A DNA stretch of 64,000 bases from Rhodocyclaceae bacterium (GTDB taxonomy: Bacteria > Pseudomonadota > Gammaproteobacteria > Burkholderiales > Usitatibacteraceae), in contig JADCIX010000007.1 in NCBI GenBank assembly GCA_020247545.1, forward strand, positions 47,263 through 111,262, given 5' to 3'. The notes under the pieces are model-generated. The model was not told the DNA's origin, ran no database searches, and saw nothing but the letters and a program-made list of their open reading frames with translations. How positions within the stretch are numbered: position 1 is the stretch's first letter; the number at the start of each line of letters is the position of its first letter. Below are positions 1 through 9,512 of the stretch, piece after piece. A program made the translations under genes and the position numbers.

Positions 1-169
1 CCACCGCGAGGCGAGTCGCGGTTTCGGCGCAAGTTTCATTCGGTAGCGGAGCCTCGTCACAATTAGGGTCCACGACGGTAAACGGCAGTTGCAGTCGCCC
101 CAGCAGCTCCGCACGGTAGCGGGAGGTAGAGGCAAGGATGAGTGGTTTTGCGGGCGAGGTGGAAGTCAA
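1..169 (-). CDS. maf: Maf family nucleotide pyrophosphatase, N-terminal part only
   Basis: Reading leftward, the frame gives LILASTSRYRAELLGRL, then FTVVDPNCDEAPLPNET, and runs off the left edge. This is the N-terminal signature of Maf/YceF house-cleaning nucleotide pyrophosphatases: the ILASxSxxR strand-loop followed by a DE..P block. The family hydrolyses non-canonical NTPs in the cytoplasm. No ATG lies in the expected place. TTG at 169 gives LTSTSPAKPLILAS, and TTG at 181 or GTG at 214 are also possible, so the start is uncertain. A divergent maf next to yceD-rpmF is the usual arrangement in beta- and gammaproteobacteria. Confidence 0.75.
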   Translation of the reverse strand, partial: MTSTSPAKPLILASTSRYRAELLGRLQLPFTVVDPNCDEAPLPNETCAETATRLAV

Positions 170-252
170 AATCAGGGGCAATTTCGGTTGATGACGTCGG
201 GAATGAAGCGGCACAAGAGCACGGGAAGGCGGCGAAGGGAAAGGGTAAGTTA

Positions 253-281
253 TTGATTTTTTGAACATAAAATCATATCAT
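253..281 (+). promoter_or_regulatory. Predicted sigma70 promoter of the yceD-rpmF-plsX-fab operon
   Basis: A TTGATT -35 element (253-258) and a TATCAT -10 element (276-281) are separated by exactly 17 bases. The expected transcription start is near 287-289, which coincides with the annotated yceD ATG at 287. Either the message is leaderless or translation starts further downstream. This is sequence inspection only. Confidence 0.5.
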
Positions 282-286
282 GCCGT

Positions 287-898
287 ATGAGTACCCGACA
301 CGCTGACTTTCGTCACGCCCAAAACAACAAAATCGCAGATCCGACCTCGACCTTGGTCTCCGTCGACCGATTGACGCGCCTAAAACAGGTGGTAGAAGGG
401 CAGTTCGCACCCGTTGAATTGCCTGAATTGGCCGATTTCCTCGCGTCATCTGAGGGGCATATCAACTACCGGATTAGTGGAAATAGCCTGACAGATCAAT
501 CAGGTAGGCAGCAAAAGCGGTTGCAGTGTATAATTTTGGGTTGGTTTGATGTGATGGATCCGGTTACCTTGGCACCATCGCGTTTTGAGCTTGATATCGA
601 GAGTCGGTTAGTGTTGGTTGCCTCGGAAGAGGCGCTGCCACCGCTGGAAGATGAGGCGGATGACGAGGATTACATCGTCTGTGGCCAAGATTTTGATCTC
701 AAGGCGCACGTTCAGGAAGAAGTGTTGCTGGCGATCCCGACAACGATGCCGAGAGCGCAAGCGCTTCCCGAGACCAAGTTGCCAAGAGCGCTTCGTGGGG
801 CGCGTCAGCCGGATGTTTCGGCGGGGATCGTCGAAGCGGGGGGCGGAGCCAAGCAGTCGCCGTTTGCCAAACTAGCAGCATTAAAGAAAACGCGTTAG
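287..898 (+). CDS. yceD: YceD / DUF177 family protein (23S rRNA accumulation protein)
   Basis: 203 residues. YceD (DUF177) proteins act in 23S rRNA accumulation and are almost always encoded directly before rpmF, as here. The central block (QCIILGWFDVMDP, then RFELDIESRLVLV) and the acidic stretch LEDEADDEDYIV match the family layout. The CxxC-type pair seen in many members is not intact: only one Cys remains in QCIILGW. The first 20 or so residues are unlike the family core, and the ATG lies only 5 bases after a good -10 box. The real start may therefore be later, near the LVSVDRLTR stretch. The assignment rests on context plus the core block. Confidence 0.8.
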   Translation: MSTRHADFRHAQNNKIADPTSTLVSVDRLTRLKQVVEGQFAPVELPELADFLASSEGHINYRISGNSLTDQSGRQQKRLQCIILGWFDVMDPVTLAPSRFELDIESRLVLVASEEALPPLEDEADDEDYIVCGQDFDLKAHVQEEVLLAIPTTMPRAQALPETKLPRALRGARQPDVSAGIVEAGGGAKQSPFAKLAALKKTR

Positions 899-971
899 TC
901 GCTCAAGGCATTTTTTTGCGGCTACGGCAGCATGAATCGCAGTAACAAGTTTTTTATTCAGGAGAATCACC

Positions 972-1154
972 ATGGCAGTCCAACAGAACAAGAAGTCGCC
1001 CTCCAAGCGCGGCATGCATCGTGCGCATGATTTTCTGGCCAGTCCGCCGACGGCCATTGAACCAACCACAGGCGAGACCCACTTGCGTCACCACATCTCC
1101 CCGTCGGGTTTCTATCGCGGGAAAAAAGTGGTGAAAACTAAGGCGGACGAATAA
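972..1154 (+). CDS. rpmF: 50S ribosomal protein L32
   Basis: 60 residues with the typical L32 start [20 protein letters not shown] and the [20 protein letters not shown] block. It is a component of the large ribosomal subunit. AGGAG at 960-964 sits 7 bases before the ATG. The four Cys zinc ligands found in some L32 proteins are absent, so this is the zinc-free form common in proteobacteria. It lies between yceD and plsX, the classical order. Confidence 0.97.
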   Translation: MAVQQNKKSPSKRGMHRAHDFLASPPTAIEPTTGETHLRHHISPSGFYRGKKVVKTKADE

Positions 1155-1233
1155 GTCGTCTGCGCTCGATCTGGCGTCACAATTAACGGTTAAGCTGCTG
1201 GGTATCTTGCAGTAGGCGAGTTGCTCGAAAACA

Positions 1234-2319
1234 ATGCAGACAACGATTGCCATCGACGCGATGGGCGGGGATGTCGGGCCCAAGGTCACCGTTCCTGCCG
1301 CATTATCGTTTCTCGCTCAATCTCCCGATTGTCGAGTGCTTTTGGTCGGTCGTACGGACAACATTAAGGCCCAGTTAAGAAAAGCCACAGCGCGCGGTGA
1401 CGCGACGCTGATGTTGCGGCGTCTGGAAGTTATCGAGGCACCTGAACTTGTTGAAATGCACGAAGACGTGCGTTCGGCGATCCGCCACAAGAAGAACTCG
1501 TCTATGCGTGTTGCCATCGACTTGGTGAAGTCGGGCAGGGCGCACGCCTGTGTTTCCGCCGGCAATACCGGCGCGCTGATGGGGACTGCTAAGTTTGTCC
1601 TCAAGACGCTTCCAGGCATCGACCGCCCCGCAATCTGTGGCGCGCTGCCGTCACGCAATGGTGTGGTTTACGTATTGGATTTGGGCGCGAATGCCGAATC
1701 TACCCCGGAGCACCTACTCCAATTTGCCATCATGGGAGCCATGTTGTGCGCCGCCGTCGACGGCAAAGAGAGTCCGTCCGTCGGTCTTCTCAATATTGGT
1801 TCCGAAGAGATCAAAGGTAACGAGAGCACAAAACGCGCCGGTGAGTTGCTGAAAGCAAGCCATCTGAATTTCTTCGGCAACGTCGAGGGTACTGATATCT
1901 ACAAAGGCACCACCGACGTGGTTGTTTGCGACGGCTTTGTGGGTAACGTAATGCTCAAGGCCTCTGAGGGGATCGCCAAGATGATGGGCGATTTTCTGAA
2001 AGAAGAGTACAAGAAATCTCCCCTGCGTAAACTGATGGCGCTGATCTCATTACCGGCGTTGAATGGATTTCGCTCACGCGTTGATCACCGCCAATACAAT
2101 GGCGCGGCGTTACTTGGCTTGCGCGGTATTGTGGTGAAAAGCCACGGTTCTGCCGATGCGTATGGCTTTGGTCGTGCGATTCTGCGTGCCAAGTCTGAAG
2201 CCGAACATGGCCTGCTTTCCAAGATCAGCACGGAAATTGAGAGGCTGCACAATGAAGGATTGTTGCAACCAGCGGGTGCTGCCAGTAATGATGAAGTGCC
2301 AAATCTTGCGGAAGGTTAG
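1234..2319 (+). CDS. plsX: Phosphate acyltransferase PlsX
   Basis: 361 residues, normal family length. It starts [21 protein letters not shown], the PlsX signature, and contains [14 protein letters not shown] and [12 protein letters not shown]. PlsX makes acyl-phosphate from acyl-ACP for the PlsY route of phospholipid synthesis, at the inner face of the membrane. The stop codon is followed immediately by the fabH ATG, so the two genes are co-transcribed. No strong ribosome binding site precedes the ATG. Confidence 0.96.
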   Translation: MQTTIAIDAMGGDVGPKVTVPAALSFLAQSPDCRVLLVGRTDNIKAQLRKATARGDATLMLRRLEVIEAPELVEMHEDVRSAIRHKKNSSMRVAIDLVKSGRAHACVSAGNTGALMGTAKFVLKTLPGIDRPAICGALPSRNGVVYVLDLGANAESTPEHLLQFAIMGAMLCAAVDGKESPSVGLLNIGSEEIKGNESTKRAGELLKASHLNFFGNVEGTDIYKGTTDVVVCDGFVGNVMLKASEGIAKMMGDFLKEEYKKSPLRKLMALISLPALNGFRSRVDHRQYNGAALLGLRGIVVKSHGSADAYGFGRAILRAKSEAEHGLLSKISTEIERLHNEGLLQPAGAASNDEVPNLAEG

Positions 2320-3285
2320 ATGAGCGAAGTCTTTGCCCGCATTGCCGGCACCGGGAGTTACCTGCCGGCGCGATGTGTCACCAACGACGAGTTGTCAAAG
2401 ACTGTCGACACCAGTGATGAGTGGATATTTTCACGCACTGGCATTCGCGAGCGCCACTATGCCGCAGATAATGAAAGTGCGAGTGACCTCGCGTTGATCG
2501 CCTGTCAGCGCGCCATGAAAGCCGCGCGGGTTGATGCAAATGACATCGACTTGATCATCGTTGCAACCTCGACGCCGGATATGGTGTTTCCATCAACAGC
2601 CTGTATCTTGCAGGACAAGTTGGGCGTTAAGGAGGCGATCGCGTTTGATGTGCAGGCCGTGTGCGCGGGGTTTGTATATGGCCTCGCAACGGCCGAAAAA
2701 TTCATCCGTACGGGAGCCGCCAAATGTACGCTGGTGGTGGGTACCGAAGTATTCTCGCGCATCATGAATTGGCAAGATAGAACCACCTGTGTATTGTTCG
2801 GCGATGGTGCCGGGGCGGTTGTGCTGAAGGCATCAACGGAGCCGGGTATCCTGTCAACGCATCTGCACGCCGACGGTAGTTATCGCCAGGCGCTCTGCGC
2901 ACCAGGCACAGTTGAGAATGGCAAGATTCGCGGCAGCCCGATGCTGACCATGGAAGGGGGCGCGGTTTATAAGTTCGCGGTAAAGGCGTTTGAAGACGTG
3001 GCGTGGGAAGCGTTACATGCAAATGGGTTGCAGCCCGATGCGATTGACTGGTTCATTTGCCATCAGGCCAATCAGCGCATCATCATGCACGCTGCAAAAC
3101 GTCTGGCGATGCCCGATGACAAGGTGGTCATCACGGTTGACCGCCATGGCAATACCTCTGCCGCTTCCATCCCGCTCGCGCTCGACGTATCGGTTCGCGA
3201 GGGCAAAATCAAACCTGGGCAAATGGTCTTGATGGCCGCGCTCGGCGGCGGTTTTGCTTGGGGTGCCGCGATCGCAAAATGGTAA
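2320..3285 (+). CDS. fabH: Beta-ketoacyl-ACP synthase III (FabH)
   Basis: 321 residues. The thiolase-fold catalytic triad is visible: Cys115 in [11 protein letters not shown], His248 in [10 protein letters not shown] and Asn278 in [10 protein letters not shown]. FabH condenses acetyl-CoA with malonyl-ACP and so starts each fatty-acid chain. It begins directly after the plsX stop, and fabD follows after 22 bases. Confidence 0.97.
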   Translation: MSEVFARIAGTGSYLPARCVTNDELSKTVDTSDEWIFSRTGIRERHYAADNESASDLALIACQRAMKAARVDANDIDLIIVATSTPDMVFPSTACILQDKLGVKEAIAFDVQAVCAGFVYGLATAEKFIRTGAAKCTLVVGTEVFSRIMNWQDRTTCVLFGDGAGAVVLKASTEPGILSTHLHADGSYRQALCAPGTVENGKIRGSPMLTMEGGAVYKFAVKAFEDVAWEALHANGLQPDAIDWFICHQANQRIIMHAAKRLAMPDDKVVITVDRHGNTSAASIPLALDVSVREGKIKPGQMVLMAALGGGFAWGAAIAKW

Positions 3286-3307
3286 TGCACAATACTTACT
3301 AAACACC

Positions 3308-4243
3308 ATGACAACCTTCGCAATTACGTTCGCCGGTCAGGGCTCACAGTCGATTGGCATGATGACCGGTTTGGCGACGCTACCGGTTGTCAAGTCCACC
3401 TTTGACGAGGCATCGACACTACTTGGTCTGGATCTATGGCAACTTGCCGAAGCCGGGCCGGTGGAGTTACAGAACCAGACGGTGAATACCCAACCTCTGA
3501 TGCTGGTTGCCGGCGTGGCGACATGGCGCGCATGGCAAAGCCTCGGTGGCCCACAGCCGAACCGTTTTGCCGGGCACAGCCTCGGTGAATACACCGCGCT
3601 GGTCGCGGCCGGGGCGATGGCATTCGCGGATGCGGTCCCACTGGTAAGATTTCGTGCCGAGGCCATGCAGGCGGCGGTACCGGAAGGGAAGGGCGGCATC
3701 GCAGCAGTTCTGGGACTCGACGTTGACGTGGTTCGACAAGTTTGTTCGGATGCTGCGGCAGGCGAGGTGCTTGAAGCGGTCAACTTGAACTCGCCCGGCC
3801 AAATTGTGATCGCGGGTCATCGCAGCGCCGTTGAGCGTGGTATGGCGCTGGCGAAGGAACGCGGTGCAAAACGCGCCATTATGCTGCCCATGAGCGCGCC
3901 ATCACATTGCGCGCTGATGCGTCCAGCGGCGGAACAATTGCGCAGTCGTTTGCAGCATGTGCAAATTACGACACCCTCTGTACCGGTCATCCAAAACGCA
4001 GACGTTGCTGCATTTTTAACGGCAGAGGAGATCAAGTCCGCGCTAGTGGAACAGCTGTTCCGTCCGGTGCGTTGGATTGAGACCGTTCAGGCGTTGGCAA
4101 GAAATGGCGCGACGACGGTGATTGAATGCGTGCCAGGCAAGGTTCTCACGGGGCTGAATAAACGCATCGAGTCCAACCTGAATTGTCTCGCGATAAGTGA
4201 CGAAGCGGGGCTCAATGCGGCAATTGCGGTCGCGAACGCATAG
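3308..4243 (+). CDS. fabD: Malonyl-CoA:ACP transacylase (FabD)
   Basis: 311 residues from the ATG at 3308. That start gives the family N terminus TFAITFAGQGSQSIGM; an upstream in-frame ATG at 3254 would overlap fabH. The nucleophile elbow GHSLGEYTA puts the catalytic Ser at residue 91, and the second half of the active site is in PMSAPSHCALM. It loads malonyl groups on ACP for FabH and FabF. It lies within the fab operon. Confidence 0.96.
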   Translation: MTTFAITFAGQGSQSIGMMTGLATLPVVKSTFDEASTLLGLDLWQLAEAGPVELQNQTVNTQPLMLVAGVATWRAWQSLGGPQPNRFAGHSLGEYTALVAAGAMAFADAVPLVRFRAEAMQAAVPEGKGGIAAVLGLDVDVVRQVCSDAAAGEVLEAVNLNSPGQIVIAGHRSAVERGMALAKERGAKRAIMLPMSAPSHCALMRPAAEQLRSRLQHVQITTPSVPVIQNADVAAFLTAEEIKSALVEQLFRPVRWIETVQALARNGATTVIECVPGKVLTGLNKRIESNLNCLAISDEAGLNAAIAVANA

Positions 4244-4299
4244 TCAGCTGCTTGCAGACGCCACACTTTCCCCAAGACAGTGAGAGACGAGAACCACCT

Positions 4300-5049
4300 A
4301 TGACAAAACTACTTGACGGGCAGGTTGCCCTGGTTACCGGTGCCACGCGCGGGATTGGCGCTGCAATTTTGGGCAGGCTGCTTGCGGAGGGCGCTACCGT
4401 AATCGGCACGGCGACTAGTGACTCTGGTGCAGCCACCATCCAGGCCGCCATCGATGCCGCCGGCGGGAAAGGCCTCGGTGCGGTGCTGGATGTGAAGGAT
4501 GCGGCACAGACAGACTCGCTGTTGAAGACGCTTGAGGAGAACTTCGGTGCCGTGAGTATTCTGGTAAACAACGCCGGCATCACCCGTGATAACTTGATGA
4601 TGCGGATGAAGGATGAGGACTGGTCGGGCGTACTTGAGACCAACCTGACCTCGGTGTTCCGGCTTTGTCGCGGTGTGATCAAGGGCATGATGAAAGCACG
4701 TGCTGGTCGCATCATCAATATCGCGTCGGTCGTTGGATTTATGGGCAACGCCGGGCAGGTTAACTATGTCGCGGCCAAGGCGGGCATGGTTGGATTTAGT
4801 AAGGCGCTCGCGCGCGAAGTGGGAAGTCGAAATATCACCGTTAATTGTGTCGCCCCCGGCTTCATCGAAACAGACATGACCAAAGCGTTATCTGCCGAGC
4901 AAGTTTCCAAATTGGTCGGCAGTGTTCCACTGGGGCGGCTTGGTCAGCCGGCTGATATTGCGGAGGCGGTGCTATTCCTCGCTTCGTCCCGCGCCGCCTA
5001 CATCACCGGCAATACGATCCATGTCAACGGCGGCATGCACATGGAGTAA
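4300..5049 (+). CDS. fabG: 3-oxoacyl-ACP reductase (FabG)
   Basis: 249 residues. It is a short-chain dehydrogenase with the NADP-binding GATRGIG (14-20), NNAG (90-93) and the catalytic Ser143, Tyr156 and Lys160 (YVAAK). It reduces 3-ketoacyl-ACP in each elongation round. The start at 4300 is preferred over the in-frame ATG at 4252 because it yields MTKLLDGQVALVTG, the family start. Confidence 0.96.
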   Translation: MTKLLDGQVALVTGATRGIGAAILGRLLAEGATVIGTATSDSGAATIQAAIDAAGGKGLGAVLDVKDAAQTDSLLKTLEENFGAVSILVNNAGITRDNLMMRMKDEDWSGVLETNLTSVFRLCRGVIKGMMKARAGRIINIASVVGFMGNAGQVNYVAAKAGMVGFSKALAREVGSRNITVNCVAPGFIETDMTKALSAEQVSKLVGSVPLGRLGQPADIAEAVLFLASSRAAYITGNTIHVNGGMHME

Positions 5050-5146
5050 TCTGGCTGCATGGATAAAGTGCGGTCGAATGCAGGTACGGGCGGATTTTTG
5101 CGGTTTTGGTAAACTAGTGCAGTTTTATCTCTAAAGGAAGTAGCAC

Positions 5147-5386
5147 ATGGATAACATCGAAGCGCGCGTAAAAAAGATCGTCGCAGAACAACTCGGCGTA
5201 GCAGAAGCCGAGATAAAGAACGAATCATCGTTTGTCGAAGATCTTGGCGCTGACTCGCTGGACAACGTTGAACTGGTAATGGCGCTCGAAGAAGAGTTCG
5301 AAACTGAGATTCCGGACGAGGCCGCCGAGAAGATCACCACCGTTCAGCAAGCAATCGACTACGTATCCGCCAACCAGAAAAAGTAA
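5147..5386 (+). CDS. acpP: Acyl carrier protein
   Basis: 79 residues, acidic, with the phosphopantetheine attachment site [18 protein letters not shown] (Ser37). It carries growing acyl chains for every enzyme in the cluster. AAGGAAG precedes the ATG at good spacing. A terminator-like hairpin follows, which fits high independent expression of acpP relative to fabF. Confidence 0.98.
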   Translation: MDNIEARVKKIVAEQLGVAEAEIKNESSFVEDLGADSLDNVELVMALEEEFETEIPDEAAEKITTVQQAIDYVSANQKK

Positions 5387-5406
5387 CGTATTCGCGGCGC
5401 ATACAG

Positions 5407-5438
5407 GCTGTCGATCGGCACCGGTCGGCAGCTTTTTT
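5407..5438 (+). terminator. Rho-independent terminator or attenuator after acpP
   Basis: A ten-pair stem with two G-U pairs (5407-5416 with 5423-5432, loop GGCACC) is followed by six T residues. It lies 20 bases after the acpP stop and 60 before fabF. It would cap the abundant acpP message while allowing some read-through to fabF. Confidence 0.75.
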
Positions 5439-5497
5439 ATTGGCCGCGCGATGTGCAGATGTTCAACAGACTTTATATTTCACCATCAGGTTCGATT

Positions 5498-6733
5498 ATG
5501 AGTAAGCGAAGGGTCGTCATCACGGGGTTGGGCATCGTCTCGCCGGTAGGCAATACCGTTGCCGCCGCATGGGACAATATTGTCAACGGTCGCGGCGGTA
5601 TCGGTCCGATCACAAGATTTGACGCCGGTGTATTGCCCACCCGTTTTGCGGCGGAAGTGAAAAACTTCAACGCGGCTGACTGGATGTCGCCGAAAGAAGT
5701 TCGGCGTATGGATACCTTTATTCACTTCGGACTTGCCGCGACCAAGATGGCCTTGGACGATTCAGGCATCGTCGTCGATGATTCAAATTCGCATCGCATC
5801 GGCGTGAATGTCGGCTCCGGTATCGGCGGTCTGCCGATGATCGAGGACAACATCCGGGAAATGATCGACAAAGGGCCGCGCCGACTTTCGCCATTTTTTG
5901 TGCCGGGCTCCATCATCAATATGGTTGCCGGGCTGATCTCCATACAGTACGGTGTGAAGGGGCCAAATGTTTCCATGGTCTCGGCTTGCACCACCGCAAC
6001 TCACTGTATTGGTGACGCGGGCCGAATGATTGAATACGGCGATGCTGACATCATGATCGCCGGCGGGGCTGAAGCGACGATTTGTATGGCGGGTATTGGT
6101 GGTTTTTGTGCGGTGAAAGCGCTTTCCGAACGTAACGACTCACCGGAGACCGCGAGCCGCCCGTTCGACCGCGACCGCGATGGATTTGTGCTCGGTGAAG
6201 GAGCGGGCATCTTGGTTCTTGAGGAGTACGAACATGCCAAGGCGCGTGGTGCCCGAATTTATGGTGAACTGGCGGCGATGGGAATGAGTGCGGACGCCAA
6301 CCACATCACTGCGCCAAGTATGGACGGGCCGCGTCGCGGCATGTTGGCGGCACTTCACAATGCGGGTATCAACGGCGATGAAGTCCAATATCTGAATGCC
6401 CATGGCACTTCCACACCGCTTGGCGATAAGAATGAAACTGCCGCAGTGAAGGCCGCCTTTGGCGACCACGCTAAAGACCTGGTGGTTAACTCCACGAAAT
6501 CAATGACCGGGCATTTACTCGGCGCGGCGGGTGGTGTTGAGGCGGTCTTCACCACACTGGCCATCTACAACCAAATTTCGCCGCCGACGATCAACATTTT
6601 TGATCAAGATCCGGAGTGTGACTTGGACTATTGTGCCAACGTTGCGCGTGATATGAAAATCGACGTGGCCCTATCTAATTCCTTTGGATTTGGCGGGACT
6701 AACGGTACGTTGGTTATGAAGAAACTGCGATAG
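5498..6733 (+). CDS. fabF: Beta-ketoacyl-ACP synthase II (FabF)
   Basis: 411 residues from the ATG at 5498 (MSKRRVVITGLGIVSPVGN). The catalytic Cys164 is in VSACTTATHC, and the two His are in NAHGTSTPLGD and SMTGHLLGAAG. It elongates acyl-ACP and controls the unsaturated chain length response. The in-frame ATG at 5453 gives an unrelated 15-residue extension and is rejected. No pabC lies between fabF and mltG, unlike in enterobacteria. Confidence 0.97.
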   Translation: MSKRRVVITGLGIVSPVGNTVAAAWDNIVNGRGGIGPITRFDAGVLPTRFAAEVKNFNAADWMSPKEVRRMDTFIHFGLAATKMALDDSGIVVDDSNSHRIGVNVGSGIGGLPMIEDNIREMIDKGPRRLSPFFVPGSIINMVAGLISIQYGVKGPNVSMVSACTTATHCIGDAGRMIEYGDADIMIAGGAEATICMAGIGGFCAVKALSERNDSPETASRPFDRDRDGFVLGEGAGILVLEEYEHAKARGARIYGELAAMGMSADANHITAPSMDGPRRGMLAALHNAGINGDEVQYLNAHGTSTPLGDKNETAAVKAAFGDHAKDLVVNSTKSMTGHLLGAAGGVEAVFTTLAIYNQISPPTINIFDQDPECDLDYCANVARDMKIDVALSNSFGFGGTNGTLVMKKLR

Positions 6734-6769
6734 TTTCGCGTTGACGATCATTACCCTAAAAGGAAACTG

Positions 6770-7771
6770 ATGGCGCGGGTCATCGCTGCAATCTTGTTCG
6801 TGCTTTGCGTGGCAGCAATGGCGATCGGTGCTGCGGGAGTCAGGTATTCACGGACGCCGCTTGTTTTGCCGACAGTGCCGTTTGACTTCACAGTCGAAAG
6901 GGGGCTTTCCTTGAAGGCCGTGTCTCAAAAACTGACAGACGCAGGCCTTCTGGCCGAGCCGTATAGCCTGTGGGTACTGGGTCGACTCACGGACGAGGCG
7001 TCGAAAATTCAGGCTGGACGTTATCGTCTTGTATCGCCTATCTCTCCCATGGATCTGTTGCAGAAGATGGTTGATGGAGATGTGCTAAAGGTGGGTATGA
7101 CCTTTGTTGAAGGGGTGACGTTTCGCGATATGCGTGCTGCGTTAGAGGCAAACCCTGACATTCGCGTGACGTTGAAGGGGCTTAGTGCCAAGGACATTCT
7201 GAAAAAGCTCGCCGCGCCGGAGACCAATCCGGAGGGGCTTTTTTTTCCTGATACCTATCAGTTTTCGCCTGGAACGAGTGACCTCGACATTTTGCGGGCG
7301 AGCTACCAAGCCATGCAGAAGAAACTGACTGAGGCCTGGCAACAACGTGCGCCGGGCCTGCCGTATCAAAGCCCATATGAGGCGCTCATCATGGCCTCGA
7401 TTGTCGAAAAAGAAACCGGCCGCGCGGATGAACGGCCGCAAATTGCAGGTGTTTTTGTCAACCGATTGCGGCTGCCAATGCGATTACAAACCGATCCAAC
7501 CGTCATTTACGGCATGGGTGAGAAGTTTGACGGCAACATTCGTCGGCGCGACCTGACCACCGACACACCGTATAACACCTATACCCGTGACGGCCTGCCG
7601 CCGACACCGATTGCGATGCCCGGTCTGGCCTCGATCAAGGCTGCGCTCAACCCGGCCAGTACCGACAAGTTGTACTTTGTGGCGACTGGAAATGGCGATG
7701 GCTCACACGTGTTTTCACGTACCTTGGATGAACACAATCGCGCCGTCGCGAAATATCAACTGGGTCGATAA
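6770..7771 (+). CDS. mltG: Endolytic murein transglycosylase MltG (YceG family)
   Basis: 333 residues. One N-terminal membrane anchor (about residues 3-22) is followed by a LysM-like region and the YceG domain. The catalytic Glu lies in MASIVEKETGRADERP; the DPTVIYG and DTPYNTYTRDGLPPTPI blocks are also present. MltG cleaves nascent glycan strands in the periplasm and sets strand length. The AAAGGAAA ribosome site is well placed, and tmk follows after 3 bases. Confidence 0.95.
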   Translation: MARVIAAILFVLCVAAMAIGAAGVRYSRTPLVLPTVPFDFTVERGLSLKAVSQKLTDAGLLAEPYSLWVLGRLTDEASKIQAGRYRLVSPISPMDLLQKMVDGDVLKVGMTFVEGVTFRDMRAALEANPDIRVTLKGLSAKDILKKLAAPETNPEGLFFPDTYQFSPGTSDLDILRASYQAMQKKLTEAWQQRAPGLPYQSPYEALIMASIVEKETGRADERPQIAGVFVNRLRLPMRLQTDPTVIYGMGEKFDGNIRRRDLTTDTPYNTYTRDGLPPTPIAMPGLASIKAALNPASTDKLYFVATGNGDGSHVFSRTLDEHNRAVAKYQLGR

Positions 7772-7774
7772 TCC

Positions 7775-8398
7775 ATGTCGTCGGCCGCGGGCAAGTTCAT
7801 TACGTTTGAAGGCATCGATGGTGCCGGCAAGTCGTCGCATGTATCGTTTATCACCCAGTACCTGCGCGAGCGCGGCATCGAGGTGGTTGCGACCCGCGAG
7901 CCTGGTGGCACCCCCTTGGGTGAGACGTTGCGTAACATCGTGCTCAACGAAAAAATGCACGGTGATACCGAGGCCTTGTTGGTGTTTGCCAGCCGCCGCG
8001 AACATCTGGCGGAGGTGATCGAGCCGGCGCTCGCGCGAGGGGAGTGGGTGGTGTGTGATCGATTCACCGATTCAACCTACGCCTATCAGTGCGGTGGCCG
8101 TGGGTTGGATCCTAGTCGGGTCGCACCCTTGGAGCATTTTGTTCATGGTCATCGCCAGCCAGATCTGACGCTGCTATTTGATGCGCCCATCAATGTCGCG
8201 CGCGAGCGTCTGGATCGCGCCACCCCGGACCCCGACAAGTTTGAACGCGAGCAGGGCGAGTTTTTTACCCGCGTTCGTCAGGTTTATCTGGAGCGTGCGG
8301 CACAATTTCCACAGCGTATTGTCATTATTGATGCGTCCCAGACCATCGAAATGATTCGAGAGCGTCTCTGTGACCACCTCAAACGGTTATTGGGTTAA
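7775..8398 (+). CDS. tmk: Thymidylate kinase
   Basis: 207 residues. P-loop [12 protein letters not shown] near the N terminus, the DR[FY] motif in [19 protein letters not shown], and the LID region. It phosphorylates dTMP to dTDP in the cytoplasm. The mltG-tmk-holB order is conserved in proteobacteria. Confidence 0.96.
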   Translation: MSSAAGKFITFEGIDGAGKSSHVSFITQYLRERGIEVVATREPGGTPLGETLRNIVLNEKMHGDTEALLVFASRREHLAEVIEPALARGEWVVCDRFTDSTYAYQCGGRGLDPSRVAPLEHFVHGHRQPDLTLLFDAPINVARERLDRATPDPDKFEREQGEFFTRVRQVYLERAAQFPQRIVIIDASQTIEMIRERLCDHLKRLLG

Positions 8399-8412
8399 GT
8401 GCGGCGCGGCTG

Positions 8413-9438
8413 ATGATTGATATCCTGTCCTGGCAAAAGCAACCGCTATCCGAATTGATCGCGCGCGGCGAGAAGCTGCCGCACGCATTGCTCATTCACG
8501 GACGCAGTGGTGTCGGCAAGATTGAATTTGCTCGGGCACTTGCCCAGTCGCTGTTGTGTGAATCGCCACAGGATGGCTTTGCCTGCGGGGAGTGTCCGGC
8601 CTGCGGCTGGTTTCGTGAAGGCAACCATCCCGACTTTCGCGAGTTGTTACCGGAATCGATGTTGGACGAGGCGTCCACTGATGAGGTTGCGGCAGATGCC
8701 GACGACAAAGACAAAAAGAAGAGTCGCGAGATCAAGATTGACCAGATTCGCGCGATTGCCGATTTCATGATGCTGTCTACGCACCGGGACGGCTACCGCG
8801 TGTTGTTGGTTCATCCCGCGGAGGCGATGAACATCGCTGCGGCAAATGCGCTACTAAAGACATTGGAAGAGCCTGCCGCCCGAACAGTTATCTTGTTGGT
8901 GAGTGATCAACTCGGCCGCCTGCTCGCCACCATCCGCAGCCGTTGTCAGCGCGTGTTGGTACCGGCACCAGATACCCAAACGGCGCTGGCGTGGCTCAAT
9001 ACACAAGGCATGAGCAATGCCGAAAATGCGCTCGCTGCGGCTGCCGGCGCGCCGTTGGATGCGATCGCATTTGGCAATGCCGATTACCAGTCCGCCAGAC
9101 TGGCGTTTGTCGCCACGCTTGCAGAACCCGACTTCGACTATGTGTTGAGTGCGCAGAATTTTGAAAAGACAGATCTACCGAGTTTGCTTGGTTGGATGCA
9201 AACTTGGACAAATGACCTGATCCGACAAAAGATGTTGGGACAGATTAATCACCATCGCGACCACGCGCGTGCCGTTGAGAAGATTGCGCGCAATATCGAT
9301 TTGCCAAAGGTTTTTCGGTTCGAAAGTGAGCTGCGCCAGACCAGACGACTGATTAATCACCCGTTGAATGCGAGACTACTTCTAGAGCAACTTTTCATCG
9401 CCTATAAACAAGCTATTTCCAGCCGGCCGAGCGCCTGA
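8413..9438 (+). CDS. holB: DNA polymerase III delta' subunit
   Basis: 341 residues. It is an AAA-type clamp-loader subunit with the degenerate P-loop HGRSGVGKIEFARALAQ, the zinc module ACGECPACGWF, and the SRC motif in TIRSRCQRV. Together with tau/gamma and delta it loads the beta clamp. An acidic insert with DADDKDKKKS (about residues 95-106) lies between the zinc module and Walker B. Family members are often followed by pilZ and tatD. Here tatD is 3.4 kb away, and LOG and copper genes lie between. Confidence 0.93.
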   Translation: MIDILSWQKQPLSELIARGEKLPHALLIHGRSGVGKIEFARALAQSLLCESPQDGFACGECPACGWFREGNHPDFRELLPESMLDEASTDEVAADADDKDKKKSREIKIDQIRAIADFMMLSTHRDGYRVLLVHPAEAMNIAAANALLKTLEEPAARTVILLVSDQLGRLLATIRSRCQRVLVPAPDTQTALAWLNTQGMSNAENALAAAAGAPLDAIAFGNADYQSARLAFVATLAEPDFDYVLSAQNFEKTDLPSLLGWMQTWTNDLIRQKMLGQINHHRDHARAVEKIARNIDLPKVFRFESELRQTRRLINHPLNARLLLEQLFIAYKQAISSRPSA

Positions 9439-9512
9439 TTGTCGGTGAACTTGTCTGGATTGCCCGCCAACAACCGCGCCCTCGCCGCAGGAAATCGGCT
9501 GGCCGCATAGGT

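Noticed and set aside
4212..4748. 178-residue minus-strand frame over fabG
   Set aside because: Shadow of fabG, which has a complete catalytic triad.
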